DNA from: Trichoplax sp. H2
Taxonomy: Eukaryota; Placozoa; Uniplacotomia; Trichoplacea
Length of the DNA: 64,000 nucleotides
Reading direction: 5' to 3'
Assembly: GCA_003344405.1 (NCBI GenBank)
Contig: NOWV01000022.1
Location: 682,001 to 746,000 of the forward strand
Position numbers and translations under genes: made by a program
Shown here: positions 1 to 14,141 of the stretch, piece after piece
Position numbering within the stretch: the stretch's first letter is position 1
How the letters are laid out: every line of letters begins with the position of its first letter
Notes under the pieces: generated by a model
What the model saw: only the letters and a program-made list of their open reading frames with translations
Databases searched by the model: none
What the model was told of the DNA's origin: nothing

Positions 1-3000
1 GAATGATTGTTTTCTAGTAAAAGGTTATACAAATATATAGGACGGAATATGAATAAGCTGACACTATCCAATCATGACTAATGTTACTTTATCTGATGTG
101 GTCATTGATAGTGATAAAGATGGTGACTGCTGTAAATTAAAACTATACGAATTAATAATCTACTTAAAGATGACATTTATGAAAGGAAAAAATGAAAGTA
201 TACCAATTAACTGAAATTTACTGAAACAAATTGATGTCGGATATTATGATACTTAGTAGTCAATAATGACTAATGTAAAATAGAATAATTGATTTCTAAA
301 TTCGGCATCTGGAAAATTAAATTGACTTTCCATGTGGCGTTAATTTACCTAGCAAAAGCATTGCTGAAAGACTAAACTATATGAAAATACTGTTTCTAAT
401 TGATATTTACTAAATTGAATTAATAAGTAAATCCAAATTATTAATGGCCAATCACCAATGTCATGGTATTCTATAAGTCACTCGTTGGTTACGGTTCTAT
501 TAGTTACTGTTTTCATTATAAATGCTATACGTATGGATGGATGAAATGTGTTATTAAATGGTACGAAAAATTGATATTAGGTCAGCTAAATTGATAATAG
601 TGTCAAAATTTACTGCGTTAATAACTGTAAAAGACGATATTCTAGTTGATTATAACCTTAGCAAATTAAAACAGACGCAATAAAAAACATAAACAAATCG
701 ATATTAGCAGAATCGATCATAACAAGTAGTCGATAATGTAAGTTAAAACGATTGTTTGACATAATCGGAAAATTTATGAACAGTCTCATCATAGTATTAC
801 ATCACAGTTAGACCTTGTTTGCCTATCAGTAAATTGTAACTTGTCGGTTGGATTTAAATGCTTTTACTAAGTATCTAGTATGTCAAAAATAAGTATTGAT
901 AACATCTTAAAAGCGTTTTCAGATTAGTGCATAAATACTAACATTATTGGTATACATACGTATGCGCAAAACATTGATCGAAAATTTACTCCATTGTAAA
1001 GTTGTAACAGTATCTTCAATAATAGGCTAAGCTATGACTTTCATTAAATTAAAATATATCACAATTAAAATCCAATCATAATAATGAAAGAAGTCGAATC
1101 TAGTATATATTAATACGAGAAAAAATGCCACAAGTTAGTGTTTAGATCAGATTTATTCAAAGTTTAGAGCCTATCATAACACTCCAATATATTTATACCA
1201 TTATATTGTTTAGCTAGTAGATTTATCCAGAGTTGGCAATCTATTTTAACCACGCAAAATGTTTTATATTATCGTCATGTTTAATTGAAGATTGATTCCC
1301 AATTTGTGCCCTATCTTAATATTTATTTGCTCTAATATTATCATAATGCTTAAATTTTAAGTTTCTACATAATTTGTAATCTATTATAATGGTCCTAGAT
1401 ACTCTCATTTCTTCATAATACCCTTAAGGTGCCCGATTCAATCCTATTCTCTAAATTATAGCTAAGAAATTCATAATATAAATTGACTCAGAGAACACAG
1501 TCAGTCCAAATGGCTTTACATACTCTTATGTTACTTCGATATCAAGATTATAGCGAACTAATTTATCATTTTGTGGTATGTATTGAATTAATTTTTATCA
1601 TCAAAGTGACAATCTTGAACTATAAAATGATGTCAAAACTGTGAAATCTCAACATATGCTAGAAAGAATAAAGAGGTACCCGAATTACTTATTAAATTGC
1701 ACTCCACCAGTTCTAAATTGTAACACAAAGGAAATAAATTGGATACCTTGGATATAAACTTCAACCATTTAGTGGTTGATCAAGGAAAGATAAACAAAGT
1801 AACAGCATTAAGTCATTGCAGTCAGTTCTATTTGCTTAATATATTTGATAAAATTTGCTAAATTAATATTATAGAATAGAGTTTACGTTTGAAACATCAC
1901 CGTTTCATATCTCATTGTTTAAATCAGTAAATTAAATAGGTTAGATAAGAGGAAGGAAAAGGTAAGACTATTAAAAGATACATTGAAATAGTTTTCAATT
2001 TTTTTCCCCAGTCGAGTTAATATTGAAAAATAACATACTATGAATAACATAAATAAATGATTTGCGCCTGTATATTTTAACTTATCGAAAACAAATGTAA
2101 TCCATGCCGAAATTGATTGAGAATGAAGAAATTATTTTAAAAGGAGTAATTGTAGTAAGATTATATCAGCGCATATCTTTACTTTTTCTATCGAGCTAAT
2201 GATGGAGGAATAGAAAAAAAGAGATTGCTGTAAATAATGAAATTGACTATCTGTGAGTAAGACATTTAGAGTTGGTATTGCAGTAAAAATTGAAGCAGGG
2301 TTGAAATCGGAATTGTACTTATCTCCATGATAAGCTATCAAATAGCAGGCAAATTAAGCTTATGTTAATAATTTACTCAAAAGTATTTTAATAATTGATA
2401 TTCTTCATTCATGTCTAATTTGGTTTACATCAAAATCAGCTGGAAAATAGAATAAACGAATCATTTTTTAAAGTAGAAAATGTGGTAAGACTGTAATGAT
2501 ATTTTATACTCGCCGTATCTATGTATAGTTTGCGCATTGATTAGAAACAACAACTTAAATTTTAGCCAATATCAGATTTTAATCATGGCAAAATCGACTA
2601 AATAAGCCGACGGGGCCGGAAAACATTCAAGGCAAGTATTAAATTAAAATTTTAGTAGCTTTGAATCATTCTATTAAGCAATGTTCTATGGAAATCAATT
2701 TGAGGGAATGAATGAGTATGATTTTAAGTATCATTAATAAATAAAATTGTGTCGTATTAACATTTGATCATTCTAACAAGCTAATAATTAATAGATGAGG
2801 AGTATTATACGTGATAACCATGAATGAAAACCTATTTAGTATTATAGAAGAAACCAAGATCTTCATCGTGGCCAGTGTTATTTTGTATTGACTCCACTAC
2901 TCTGTAGTTACAATATAGATACGCGTATGTCAGCTTTAGCCATAATTTAATGGAGACATTAACATTAAATGCCACATTAATTCGAATTATTTTCAATCAG

Positions 3001-6000
3001 AAATTACTATAGAATTTAGAATTTGCTGTAGAGTTTATACTGCTAGTATAATGTACTAGTGAATAGAAGAAGAAGTTTAATTGCTCATATTGAATTACGT
3101 TAATCGATAGCATTTATATCGGATTCTTGGTCATCCTCGAATTCTTGAACTCTCTACAGTATTGTCAATCCCACTCTATTTTATATAATTTAAGAAAAAA
3201 GCCTATTCAAGAAATAATTAAAAGTAAATTAATATATCGCATTAAAACACAGCTGACGTCATATTTAAAATGCTTAATAAAGCAATCTCGGTTGGTTTTT
3301 GCTTTTAGATTCTTTCCATCTTGTTTCAATTTTGGATATTCTACTCATTGGAAGGGTGAATGAAGGAAAAATTACAAATGCCAACATGAATGAGAAATAT
3401 ACGGCACTAAATATCAGAATATACATTTAAATAAACGTAGAGAGTTTGTCGCTTTTGAATTTTTTCTGCACGGTCATCATTGGTTCTCACTTGTAAAATA
3501 GAAGTAAGTTGTAGTTAATGAAATGATCAATGATAATAAATTATTATTGAGGATCACAGCAGAAATGATCACAGTAGCTGGTTTTCTGAGAGAGTAAAGG
3601 GAAAGAGATAATTTCAAACATGGCAATCATGTTTTCTATCATTAACGTGGTGAATATTGCACTATTTGTAGAGTAAGGCTATGAACTAATGACTGTCATC
3701 CAATTTTTAATTGAAAATTGCATAGAAAAGTTAGGATGGAAATAATGACAGAATCACGGTTTAGTTTCTCTTGGTGCTGCTAGTAGGCAAATGATAAGTC
3801 TTTCTATCACTAACAAAGCTAAAACTTATCTTTCTAAGTCTGTATCTACAAAAAGATTGATTACTCCGGACAGGCTTGTTCAATATATGAAAATACTATG
3901 TGGTCAACTGGTCAATGGCAATCATGACGATGAATTATTTTATCCAAAAACCAAGAAGCCACCATTAAAATGGATACTTAAGGAAAGGAAGAAATATTAG
4001 TTTAAATTAATAAAGATCATCATATCGATGAGTCTGATTCGTTTCTGTATAGAAATTGAAATTCTAATACAGCTGCAGGAGAAACTAAAATTAGAAGGGT
4101 AGTTAAAAGTTAAAGAAGGTATCTAATGTCTCGTAGGGCATTAACCAATTATATTATTAAAAAATTATAAATTAGGTCGAAAATAGCAAAGAAAGAATTC
4201 GTTGTTTCTTTAATCCAGGCCCAAGATCAGTAGCAAGAAAAGAAGAAAGATGCTTTTTTTTCAGTTAGCCTCCATTACTTATATTAAATTACTTATTCTT
4301 CACTTTTAACGTTAGGTAGGAAACAACCAGGACAGTACTCTAGTATAGCTAATCATATACAGACATTTATCATACCATAGCTGTTCTAATTTAATTTAAT
4401 TAGTTATCGTGAGATGGAAACTGTGACTTTAGCGGTTTAAAAACAATTTTAAAATCTGCTTGAGTGATCATAATATAGTGAGCGCATTGTCAATACTGTA
4501 GACATTTTTATTGATGAAGAAGCCTTTCATTATTACAACTGATGAGTATTATGGAATGATGCTATTATACTTTATAATGAAACGGCAGTAATCACTAATG
4601 ATACTTTCCATTTATATATTCTTTATATTAATTTCCTCTTCTGTAATCTTTATATGTTAATCAAAGGACCATTTAACGTGTATTCCCAATTATGAAGCGG
4701 AAGGAGATTGGCCAACGTATGAGTTCAGTTAGCTATTGAGTAGAACTATCTTAAGAGGAACTTAACCATTTATTGGGCAAGGTTAATCAATTACATAATC
4801 CATTAGGGCAATTGATATTATTAATCATTTTTGCTACCCAAGACGGACATTAAATTAGGAAAGAAAAAATGAAATTGAAATGATTTCCCCATCATTAAGT
4901 TAATTCGATATTATTTAATAGAATAACAGTTTTCGATATTAAACTATATAATAAAATAATTAACTGATACGATTTTTCTCATTACTCCGTTAGTTTAATA
5001 TTATCGATACTTAGTCCAGGTACTACTGATTACGTTGATTATATGAGGATGTCAAGTATTAAATTTGGTTTTATGGTTTTTTTTATCGGGTATTAGAATA
5101 AGAAAAATAAAGCTGTATGGACTGGAAATTACTACTAGCATCCAAAATTGATAATGGAAATTATAAAGGATAAATAAAATAGAATTTGACTGCCTTAATA
5201 ATGTAACAATGTCAAGTATTAAATCTGGTTTTGTAGACATTTTAATAAGGTATTAGAATAAGAAAGCTAATGTGATATAGACTGAGAATTGATACTAAGT
5301 ATAACAAAATTGATAGTGGAAATTGCAAAGGGTAAATAGAGTGGAATTAATGATGAGGCTTGATAGCATATTATTCTTATTCTGACTGATAAGCTTTTAG
5401 AAGTTTAGAGAAAATTTTGCTGAGCTACTGTTATCCGTTTAATATTACTCTCATAAATTAGTATATCATTGTTGTAAATAGCATAGAAAAGAATTAAACT
5501 AATTCTTTACAGAATACTTTATTCATGAAATAATTTCAAAATCAGTTATTAGTAATGACTAGACATCTATAAGGATTCCATTACAAGTTAAGATACTAAA
5601 TAGATATTAGCTGAAGTTGTAAGAATATTTTTTCGGTCCATGGTATACATTCGAACTTTTACACTGTTTTTGTATCTATATCTTTAGTATATTCCTAAAG
5701 ATAATACCGTAATGTATTCTTTAACTTCCTTGTAGACTTTTCTGTTGGGCGGATAGAATACACGTAAGCTATATCTGCTACTTCTTAGATAGAATATTAG
5801 TAAATAGAATTTTATCATAGATCATATGGTACTGTGTTACTACTTAATCTCAACTATTAGCAATATCATCCACATAACTCTTAAGGATGTATCTGAAAAA
5901 AGACACTTTCAATCTTTCTATCGAGTTACCAGCAATAGATCTTTGACTGGCCGTTGATCAGAATAGAACATGCAATTAATTTATTAATGTATCGACTACC

Positions 6001-9000
6001 TATGTAACGGTAACGCATAGAATACATTAAAATAATCTATATATTAATATAGTTACAGTCATCATTTTTTCTTATAGGGTATTCAGTTTTGGTATAAAAA
6101 TCTATCTCAAGTAAACTTAATAAAAATGATCTTTCCTCTTAAAACTAATCGCAGCTACCTTTAGAATGAATGATTATCTTGCTAGTTGGTTATAATTCTC
6201 TATTGATGTATTTTCTTATTAAATAGTCAATTTTCTTCTAATCTATAATAGTTATGCCATCAAATTTGTTAACGATCTACTTCGCCTTATGAAAATGAGG
6301 TAAAAATTAATTATTTTCTATTTTTATGTAAGGAGCGATGCAGTTACTGATTGTATATGGCTTAGTCATTATAAGTATTAGGAATTTAGCTTATGCTAGT
6401 ATCATTAATATTCTAATGTAGTATTAAAAAATGTTACAGCCAATGTCAGTAATATAATTTGATACCATTTTTGATACTATCAATGTTATAACACATAGCA
6501 GCACTAAGTTATACACTACATAAATTGATAGAAATCGAAAGATATAATTATAAACGAATTTAATCGTTATTTTCGATTGATAGTTCCTTCCTGAATGTAC
6601 ACGTAGGTTATTCTCTTTGCCAATATTATTAAAGTATAAAATGACACTGATAGTTTTATGTAAAATTGACAGAAATGGCAAACATGATCTTTAAATCAGT
6701 TAAATTGTTATTGGTGTTTGTAGTAAATTGACACAATTAAAAGTGTTTATTATGAAGGAGCGAAATCGTCCTCCCTCCTATTAATTGCGCCCGTTCCTTA
6801 GGCAGATTTTCTTTATTTATGCATAATATCATCATTCTAAATTAGCTTTACTAATAACAAATTAATACAAATAGAAAATAGGATATCAGTAAGTAGAATT
6901 TTTACTTTGTATTTAATAATATTCTTTCCAATGTAAAAGATCAATTTTACTGTTGGTATCACTCTAAAATATGGCATTTCTAGTTTCTTAGTAACATGAT
7001 AGAGGTTTAAATGACAGACAGTATCAAATTAACATTATAGGAATCAGTCTAATCGCGTCAATTTAAATCCTACATAGTCTATCGCGGTACTGTGCATTAC
7101 TGTTTCGAAACAAAGAAAGACTGAAGTGAATAATTCAAGAATAGTTTTTCGCCATCTTTTATTTGTCCCATCCTGAATGCACTTGGTTATAATCTTCTTT
7201 TTTCACTTAGATAAATGACTGGTGTGATCAATTAGAAATGGTGAGTCATCATCCTCATTTGCCCAATTCTGATTATAGTTGAACTACGTCGTCGTAGCTA
7301 ATAAACTCTTACATAGCGTAGGGTTAGCGCATATTACTTCTACGATTCAATGTAACTGTGATTTGATGCCCCTCTCCATTAAAATATAACGCACTAATAT
7401 CCACTTTGCTAGTCATCATATAACTAATAAAGAATGTTAAGTTAACACATTCGTTGGCTCTATTTAAATATTATGTGACTTATTATGGTTATATACATTA
7501 TATTTAGATATAGATATAAGATGGATCGCTATAATGGATTAAGCAATTTAATAGCAACTTATATACACATACCATGAGTATTAAATAATTTATAACAGTA
7601 TGTGTAGTACTCGTATTTTCGTGTAGCTAGATATAGATACCATAGATAAATAGGATACTCTAATAGTATCCAATTTTCGCCCTGTTTGAGTAGCACTTCA
7701 TTGACTACAGTACGGTATGTATTTCAATTTCGAAATATGGATGGCTATGATTTATGGTGCCATTTAATGATAATTTGCAATATTTCCCTCAAATTATGGA
7801 TACTATATGAGTATATTATACAACGTATAAATATACTGCTTTACTTACATGCATTTATTTCGAATTATAAGAAGATTAATCGATTATGAATAAACAATGC
7901 GTTATTACGAAGTATCCCATTTTACCCTGATGTAAATGGCACATCGTCTATTGTAACTTGTAGGTGTGGATAGTACTTACAGAATTCAATTTAGCCTATC
8001 TAAAGAATATCATTATGTTGTTGTTGCTCTATACAGTAGTACAGTTTTTAAGCATTTATTAGACTATAATGAGAGTAAACGATATATCTATTCCAACGTG
8101 TTCTATTGGCTGTTTAATTGACTCCGTTCTGAAATACTATGATGTTCATAATTTTGCGCCTTATTTCCATGACAAAAATGACTCTGAATTATATATAAGT
8201 TACTTCCGTTTCGAAAGTAATTATGACCCTTAGGATGAACTTGAAAATTAATGCAGTATCATCATACTGTCGTCCTATTATACGTATAAGAATTACTGAA
8301 TATTTTATGATCTGTTGTAGTTGCGATATTTTTATTTGTAAATATAAAAATGATGATCAATATGGTATGATAGTCGAAAATAGTGTACTAGCATCTTATT
8401 TCGTTCTGCTATGAATACTTGATGATAGTTTGATCTGTTGTAAAATAGAATTATGGATAATATCTCGTTAAGTGCGTCTTAGATCAATGATATTAGATTG
8501 ATATATAGCCGAGGATACAGTAGCATAGTCATTGCAGTAGTTTAGGATATGAAATTTGATAAAAATACATGCTGACTAACGTATGATGCATTCTATCTGT
8601 TCTCTACTTCCATGTCACAGATCACAGATATTTTCTTGTCAATAGTAAATTTTTCGTTTAACACTAATAATATCTCAGTAATCATTTTAAAATTGTTCTT
8701 TAAATCAACTGTGAATTTATCACGTATTTAAATTATTGTATTAATTCAGTTTCTATCGATAATAACTCTTTTGATTCTTTTAATAGTCTTCAAGTGATAG
8801 AATAACATACTGAACTTGATTCTGGCGTTATAATCTATTATTACATTATACTTTATTCATACAGACGAGAATAGAAGTCTATTTTAAATTTTAGATTGAA
8901 AAGATTAGCCTGTTATTAATTCTAGACATTAAAAATTCTTTCTATATTAAACGTTTCAGCCATTGATACGGTGATATTTCTCTACTTATTATTCAAGATT

Positions 9001-9315
9001 TTTCATAGATTAAAAAAGAAATAGACTGTCAAGACAGTAAAATGGATGATAGAAAAATTAGGATAAAAGGGGGAAAAAAATAAATGATATTAGAGTGCAA
9101 TATTACGGAAAGAAAAAGAAAAATTGTCAGATTATACGGATAATAGACGCATATCGTCCCACTCGATAGCTATACGATAAATGAGTGACTAATTTTCACC
9201 GACTTAGAAAATCTTATTTTTGTTGTATTTGAGAAGGAATGGAAATGATTAAAGTAAGATTGGAAACAAGTAAGCAAAATAAAAAATACTTTCCTAATGT
9301 TTCCCAATGTTAATC
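1..9315. other. gene-poor stretch, no recognisable coding sequence
   Basis: Open frames here are short (under about 90 codons), low in complexity and rich in Ile, Tyr, Asn and Leu, as expected for random A+T-rich DNA. I looked on the minus strand for the missing exons of the adenylate cyclase that starts at 10302, using the class III cyclase catalytic motifs, and found none by eye. The only clear structure is a two-copy tandem duplication near 5.05-5.37 kb. The stretch may be a very long intron, intergenic DNA, or hold small exons I could not see. Confidence 0.5.
5049..5370. repeat. two-copy tandem duplication, period 160 bp
   Basis: The segment beginning ATGTCAAGTATTAAAT at 5049 recurs at 5209. 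The two copies stay alignable for about 150 bp: ...GGTTTT..., ...GTATTAGAATAAGAAA..., ...ATTGATA.TGGAAATT... They differ by scattered substitutions and small indels. The period of 160 bp is read directly from the two start points. Confidence 0.75.
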
Positions 9316-9537
9316 TTATTCGCTAGACGTATATACGGTTGAAAAAGCGATAGACAGTAAATGCAATCTTGGTGATATTGAATGGCTATACTGACGATCA
9401 TGATATAGATTATATTGAAAGAAAAACCTTAGACAGTTCAAGATAGTTTCCATCCTATCTACTGTCAGTGCAGGTATTGCAAAGTAACGACTTCTATAAT
9501 ACAAAACTTTATCATACACTTTTATTTTTTCGCTTAC

Positions 9538-10302
9538 CTGTGAGCCCATATCGGTTAAATTGATTCGTGATGATAGAGCCAAGATCAAGACATGGCTGAT
9601 AGCTGTTGCCGCATTCAAAATGATGCACCAACTTAATCGCAATGGTAACATGGTATAAAGAGTAAAGGTAAAAAATATTTGAAATCCAATGTAATCAGAC
9701 GGAGAGATGGGGATATTACTTGCATATAAGTTGGCAAATAATTGACCGAATATTAATGCCCAAAGTAAATGGGGTATAAATGATAAAATAGTGTTATTTA
9801 AGACTTTACTTTTCATTAATATTAGTGTAATAACATTGCACAAAGCGAAACTACCAGTAATAGCTAGTTGATTTGCTCGTATATTTTTTAATCGTTCAGT
9901 TGTACTATTAACTGCATAGACAACATATAATATAAATAGGCCAACATTGACTAAAAATGTTAGTGCCATTAGGATTTCTAACGATTGCATCTTTTGACGT
10001 GAAAAATAACGTTGATAAATACTTTCTAATAACTTGGATTCAAAGCGTAAGTTTAACAAGTTAGGAATACTGCAGCCTATAAAACGATGGCGATAATTCC
10101 GTTTAGTTAATTGGGTATTGAGTGTATGATTATTGTGTTGATTAGTAGCTGTGTCAAAGTCGGTTGATTTTCTAGCAATACCGACGGCATGACTGCTATT
10201 ATTACTGGATGAATTTTTAACGTCGACTTGAACATTGGAAGTTGTTAATTCAGTTTCATTATAACTTAAATCGGTGTGCATTGGCTTGATTGGAGTACTC
10301 AT
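9538..10302 (-). CDS. membrane-bound adenylate cyclase, first coding exon (partial)
   Basis: This is the N-terminal part of a class III transmembrane adenylate cyclase, which makes cAMP at the plasma membrane. The exon runs from ATG at 10302 to a GTAAGC donor right after 9538 (255 codons, phase 0). Residues 1 to about 90 form a polar, Asn/Ser/Thr-rich cytosolic leader. A family signature follows, a short basic stretch containing LLESIYQRYFSR, then five or six hydrophobic helices at roughly residues 106-130, 146-164, 175-195, 205-222 and 224-245. The TYTMLPLRL-like stretch is typical of TM5 in animal cyclases. No ATP-binding C1 or C2 domain is visible downstream on this strand within the window. 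Reading past the donor adds 73 unrelated residues ending at 9316. The gene is therefore either split by a very long first intron or is a fragment. Family call fairly sure; subtype unknown. Confidence 0.7.
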
Positions 10303-12015
10303 GGTGGATTACGTCGTTAGGCAGTCAGTTAATATAAAATTCTTAAAAATTTGTCCTTGACTCTGGAAATAATGAATCGTTTTATTAATGTTGGGAATGC
10401 AGTTTCTAATTTTTTCTTTCCTGATGATGTCTTGATTGGTAGACGACCACAATCGTTAAAGGTAATGATCTTGTTGTTGTAATTAGTATTATTTATTTTG
10501 GTCCTGCTATTTCAATTTAGCTATTTTTTTTTATTGTTGTTGAAGATGATGGTTGAAGACAGTTTATTAGTCCTAAGAAATATAAAAATATCTCCTTGTT
10601 ACTAGGTTAACAAAATCAAGTTGTTAAGCAACGCTAATAATGTTAGACGACATAAATTATAAGGCATAAGAATCAAGACTACTCAAAAAAATAGTAGATG
10701 TTAACGCTGATTGAATTGAACATAGCACGTTAATTTTGTGTAGAAAAAAAATTAGACTTGGATAATAAAGTAGACTTGGTGTCTAAGGTCAATCGTCTCA
10801 ATGAATGCAATTTGAACCTTAAGACAGAGGATGATAGAAGAAGAGAGATAGTAAGACGAAAAAAATGAAACAATCAAGTTATAGAAGAAAATTGAGTCTA
10901 GGCTATCAACCTATTAACAAATTAATTACTAGGAGAAATTACAGTAAGAAAGAGAAATTATCAGTTTTGGAATACAATACTTTCCTATATTGTGGTATAA
11001 GTTACACACATCGATACAAAAAATATTTTAAAGTTACTAACATATCATAGAAAGAAGTTGTACATTATAATTTTCTACTTATCATTTTTCTAAAATGTTG
11101 GTTATTACTTTTACTAACTTAATATATGTATCTGGAATTTTTACGAATGGTACGTGATGGCTATGATAATAATATCTATCTTAGATTTTACTTGAAACCC
11201 AAGATATGATCTTAGAGGCTATCTATTCATTTTCTTGAGAATTTTATGACATTGATGTGGTTATTTATTTTAACATATATTTTTCAACTTACCTTTTTAA
11301 AATATGTCAAGTTCCCCCATACCAACTTACGATAGTCAATTTCTATAAAATGGATGTTGTTATTTCTTATATCCCCCAAAATATCTATCTTATATAAGTT
11401 ATAACGGTTTTAGTTGAGTTTATTGAAAATGGATTTATGGAGTAACGACCAATAGGTTGAGGCCAACAACAAAAAATGGAATAAAGAAAAACTAGCCGTC
11501 AATAGTAGTGGGATGTTATCTAAAAATATAGGAGAAGGAAGCGAATTAAAAATTAGGGACAATATCGTGGTTATAGGTTGAACTGCTTGAAATTGATGAA
11601 CTCTCTTTGCCAATAATGTCCAATGCGACGTTGTTGAAATTGTATTATTAATCGGAAGTAATTGGGCGATATTTTAAAGGTCTGTATTTTATTCTAATCT
11701 ATGCGTGTTTTTTCTGTGCTGTATGTTATATACCTCTAACAGTATCCAAGAGAATCAACTAGCCAATAGCTAGGAATAACTGATTAAGTTCGAGACATTA
11801 AAATGAAGTTTTTCCTTTAAGTTCTATTCATAGAATAGTATCATGACGACATTAACTCTTTGTTATAAAATACAAATACTACTGTATGTTGAGTATAGAA
11901 TTGGGCCAATGGAGAAATTTAACTTATCAAATACTATGGTAATCAGGCCGAGACATTGAGCTCAAGATTGAAATTACTTAAATGGGCTGGATAATAATAA
12001 TAATATCCACATGAG

Positions 12016-12060
12016 ACAATACAAAATTTATTGCACTTAAGCAATAGAATTTTGTATTGT
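12016..12060. repeat. inverted repeat, ~20-bp arms, 6-nt loop
   Basis: The left arm ACAATACAAAATTTATTGC (12016-12034) and right arm GCAATAGAATTTTGTATTGT (12041-12060) are complementary apart from a small mismatch/bulge. They are separated by ACTTAA. The element could fold as a stable hairpin in RNA from either strand, or be a tiny transposon remnant. Confidence 0.7.
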
Positions 12061-12864
12061 TATTTATCCAATCTAATTATCTCATTGTGCTACTAGTATG
12101 ATCGGTATACTTTTTAACAAATTGTTAATCGATCATGTATATTCATAATTTATTCATCGCCATTGCTTCAGTAAGGATAGTACTCTGGGTTTACTTGGAT
12201 ACGCTAGAGCAATCTTTATTACCTACTGTACATAAGGGATGAGATAGGAAATACAGTAGATGAATGATGAAACATAGTACGATGTATTGTTGCTTGGACA
12301 TAGTATAAATTATCTACAATCAACTGATTCATCATTTCTCCAGTAATGATTGTATTATAAATTTTTGATATTTAAAGATCAGAAATATCTTTATCGGATA
12401 GTTAGGGTATTGATAATGATGAAACTCTTAAAAAATATGTTGAAGTAGATGATAGCGTAGAATCTATAGATACAGTGGGCTTGACTTAAGTGTATCCAGT
12501 GATGAATAATCCAACGTTACGTTAAAACGCTTAAAAGCCTTTAATATTCAAGTTAGAAGATTTGCCGTATAATATGAGCAATTTAAATTACTTTATTCAT
12601 CCCCGATCGCATCCAGTAACGATACTTTGTTAATTAGGGATAAACTTCAACATTGGAAGTGCTTTCGTATGTATCGTAGTAGAGCAAGGCAAGGTTAATG
12701 ATGAAACATGTCATGTTATTGGAGTTGTTTAATAACAAAAATACAGCTGGTAAACATTACTGATTAGGTAAATTTTAGTTTATTGATCTCTTTTTTCTGT
12801 CTCACAACGATAGTTTAGGTAGGGTTATATTGAGTATCAGAAATATTTTTATAATACAGATTGC

Positions 12865-13410
12865 AATAGGAAGTACATTGATGACTAAACATAGTAAGAA
12901 TAGTTTCACATGAAAGATAGGAAAATCGAAATTGTGTAGATTGATGAACGTGCTACGTTCCTTAGCGCTGTGATAATCGGGCATGGCATTACTATACGAG
13001 TATAGTGAGAAAATGATCTTTAAAATTGATTTACCACACTAATAGGAAGTACATTGATGGTGAAATATAGTAAGAATAGTTTCACATGAAAGATAATAAA
13101 GCTGAAATTGTGTAGATTGGTGAACATGCTTCGTTCTTAAGCGTTATGAGAATAGAGTGTGGCGTAAAATACATCACTATACGAGTATAGCGTGAAAATT
13201 AATCTTTAAAATTGATTTATTATATTAACAAGAGGCACATTGATGAAATAAACATAGTAAGAATAGTTTCACACGAAAGATGATAAAACCGAAATTGTGT
13301 AGATTGATGAATATGCTTTATTCTTTAGTGCTGCGAGAACAGAACATGGCGTAAAAATGTATCGCTATATGTGTATAGTGAGAAAATTGATCTTTAAAAT
13401 GAATTTAGCA
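12865..13410. repeat. tandem array, three diverged copies of ~176-186 bp
   Basis: Copies start near 12865, 13041 and 13227 with AATAGGAAGTACATTGATG or close variants. Each contains CATAGTAAGAATAGTTTCACA, then GAAATTGTGTAGATT, then a near-palindrome CTATACGAGTATAG (or a decayed form), then ATCTTTAAAATTGATTTA. Copies differ by perhaps 10-20%. The unit length is satellite-like and no copy has a long open frame. Confidence 0.85.
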
Positions 13411-14131
13411 TAGATAGAAAGATAAGACAGCCCTGCTGCATGGAATAAGTGTAGATAAATTTATTCTTATTTTTCAGCTTAGTAACAGTTGACTAGTAAA
13501 TAGATACGAAGAAAAGGCGAATGTTACTGCATACGAGAAGGTATAACAAAGGTTGATTGAATAGTATGCAAAGATGACGGTATAGCACATAACGTGGGTA
13601 TTAATTCGGTGAGTTGGGACAATATATGTTTTTATTATTTTTCCCTAGGCTTCATTCTAACCGACCAATATTCTAAAATAGGATCTGTTCAGATGACGAT
13701 AATGGAATAGGCATAATTGGCAAATAATATTGTCACATGATATCATCAATGAATGCCAGAATTAGTAAATAAATTGTACACAGAATATGCTAATATACGA
13801 GAATAAGTGTAGTGTTGTTAAAAAAGTAATATAATTAATTAATTTTCATCATCAATGTCATAGAATGAGACTTTTCTGTGTCTAGTTCACATAAATTCAC
13901 TTTCTTGGATTGTAGTAGAGTACCTAATGTAAGACGAGCAATATAATTCCTTTTTGAAAGCTTCAATTTATCTAGCAGTAGTTTGTATGTACGTATATAT
14001 ACAGTATACGAGTATGTGAGTTATGTATTTAAGGAAATCGGTGACAACGGTCATAAATAGATCAGTTCTATGTTATAAAGACGTCAAATTATTGATGAAG
14101 AAATAGTCAGTAACTGACTATAGCTTTTTTT

Positions 14132-14141
14132 GGGGGGGGGG
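14132..14141. repeat. poly(G) run
   Basis: About ten consecutive G follow a run of T. This is exceptional in such A+T-rich sequence and may be a simple repeat or an assembly-sensitive site. Confidence 0.8.
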
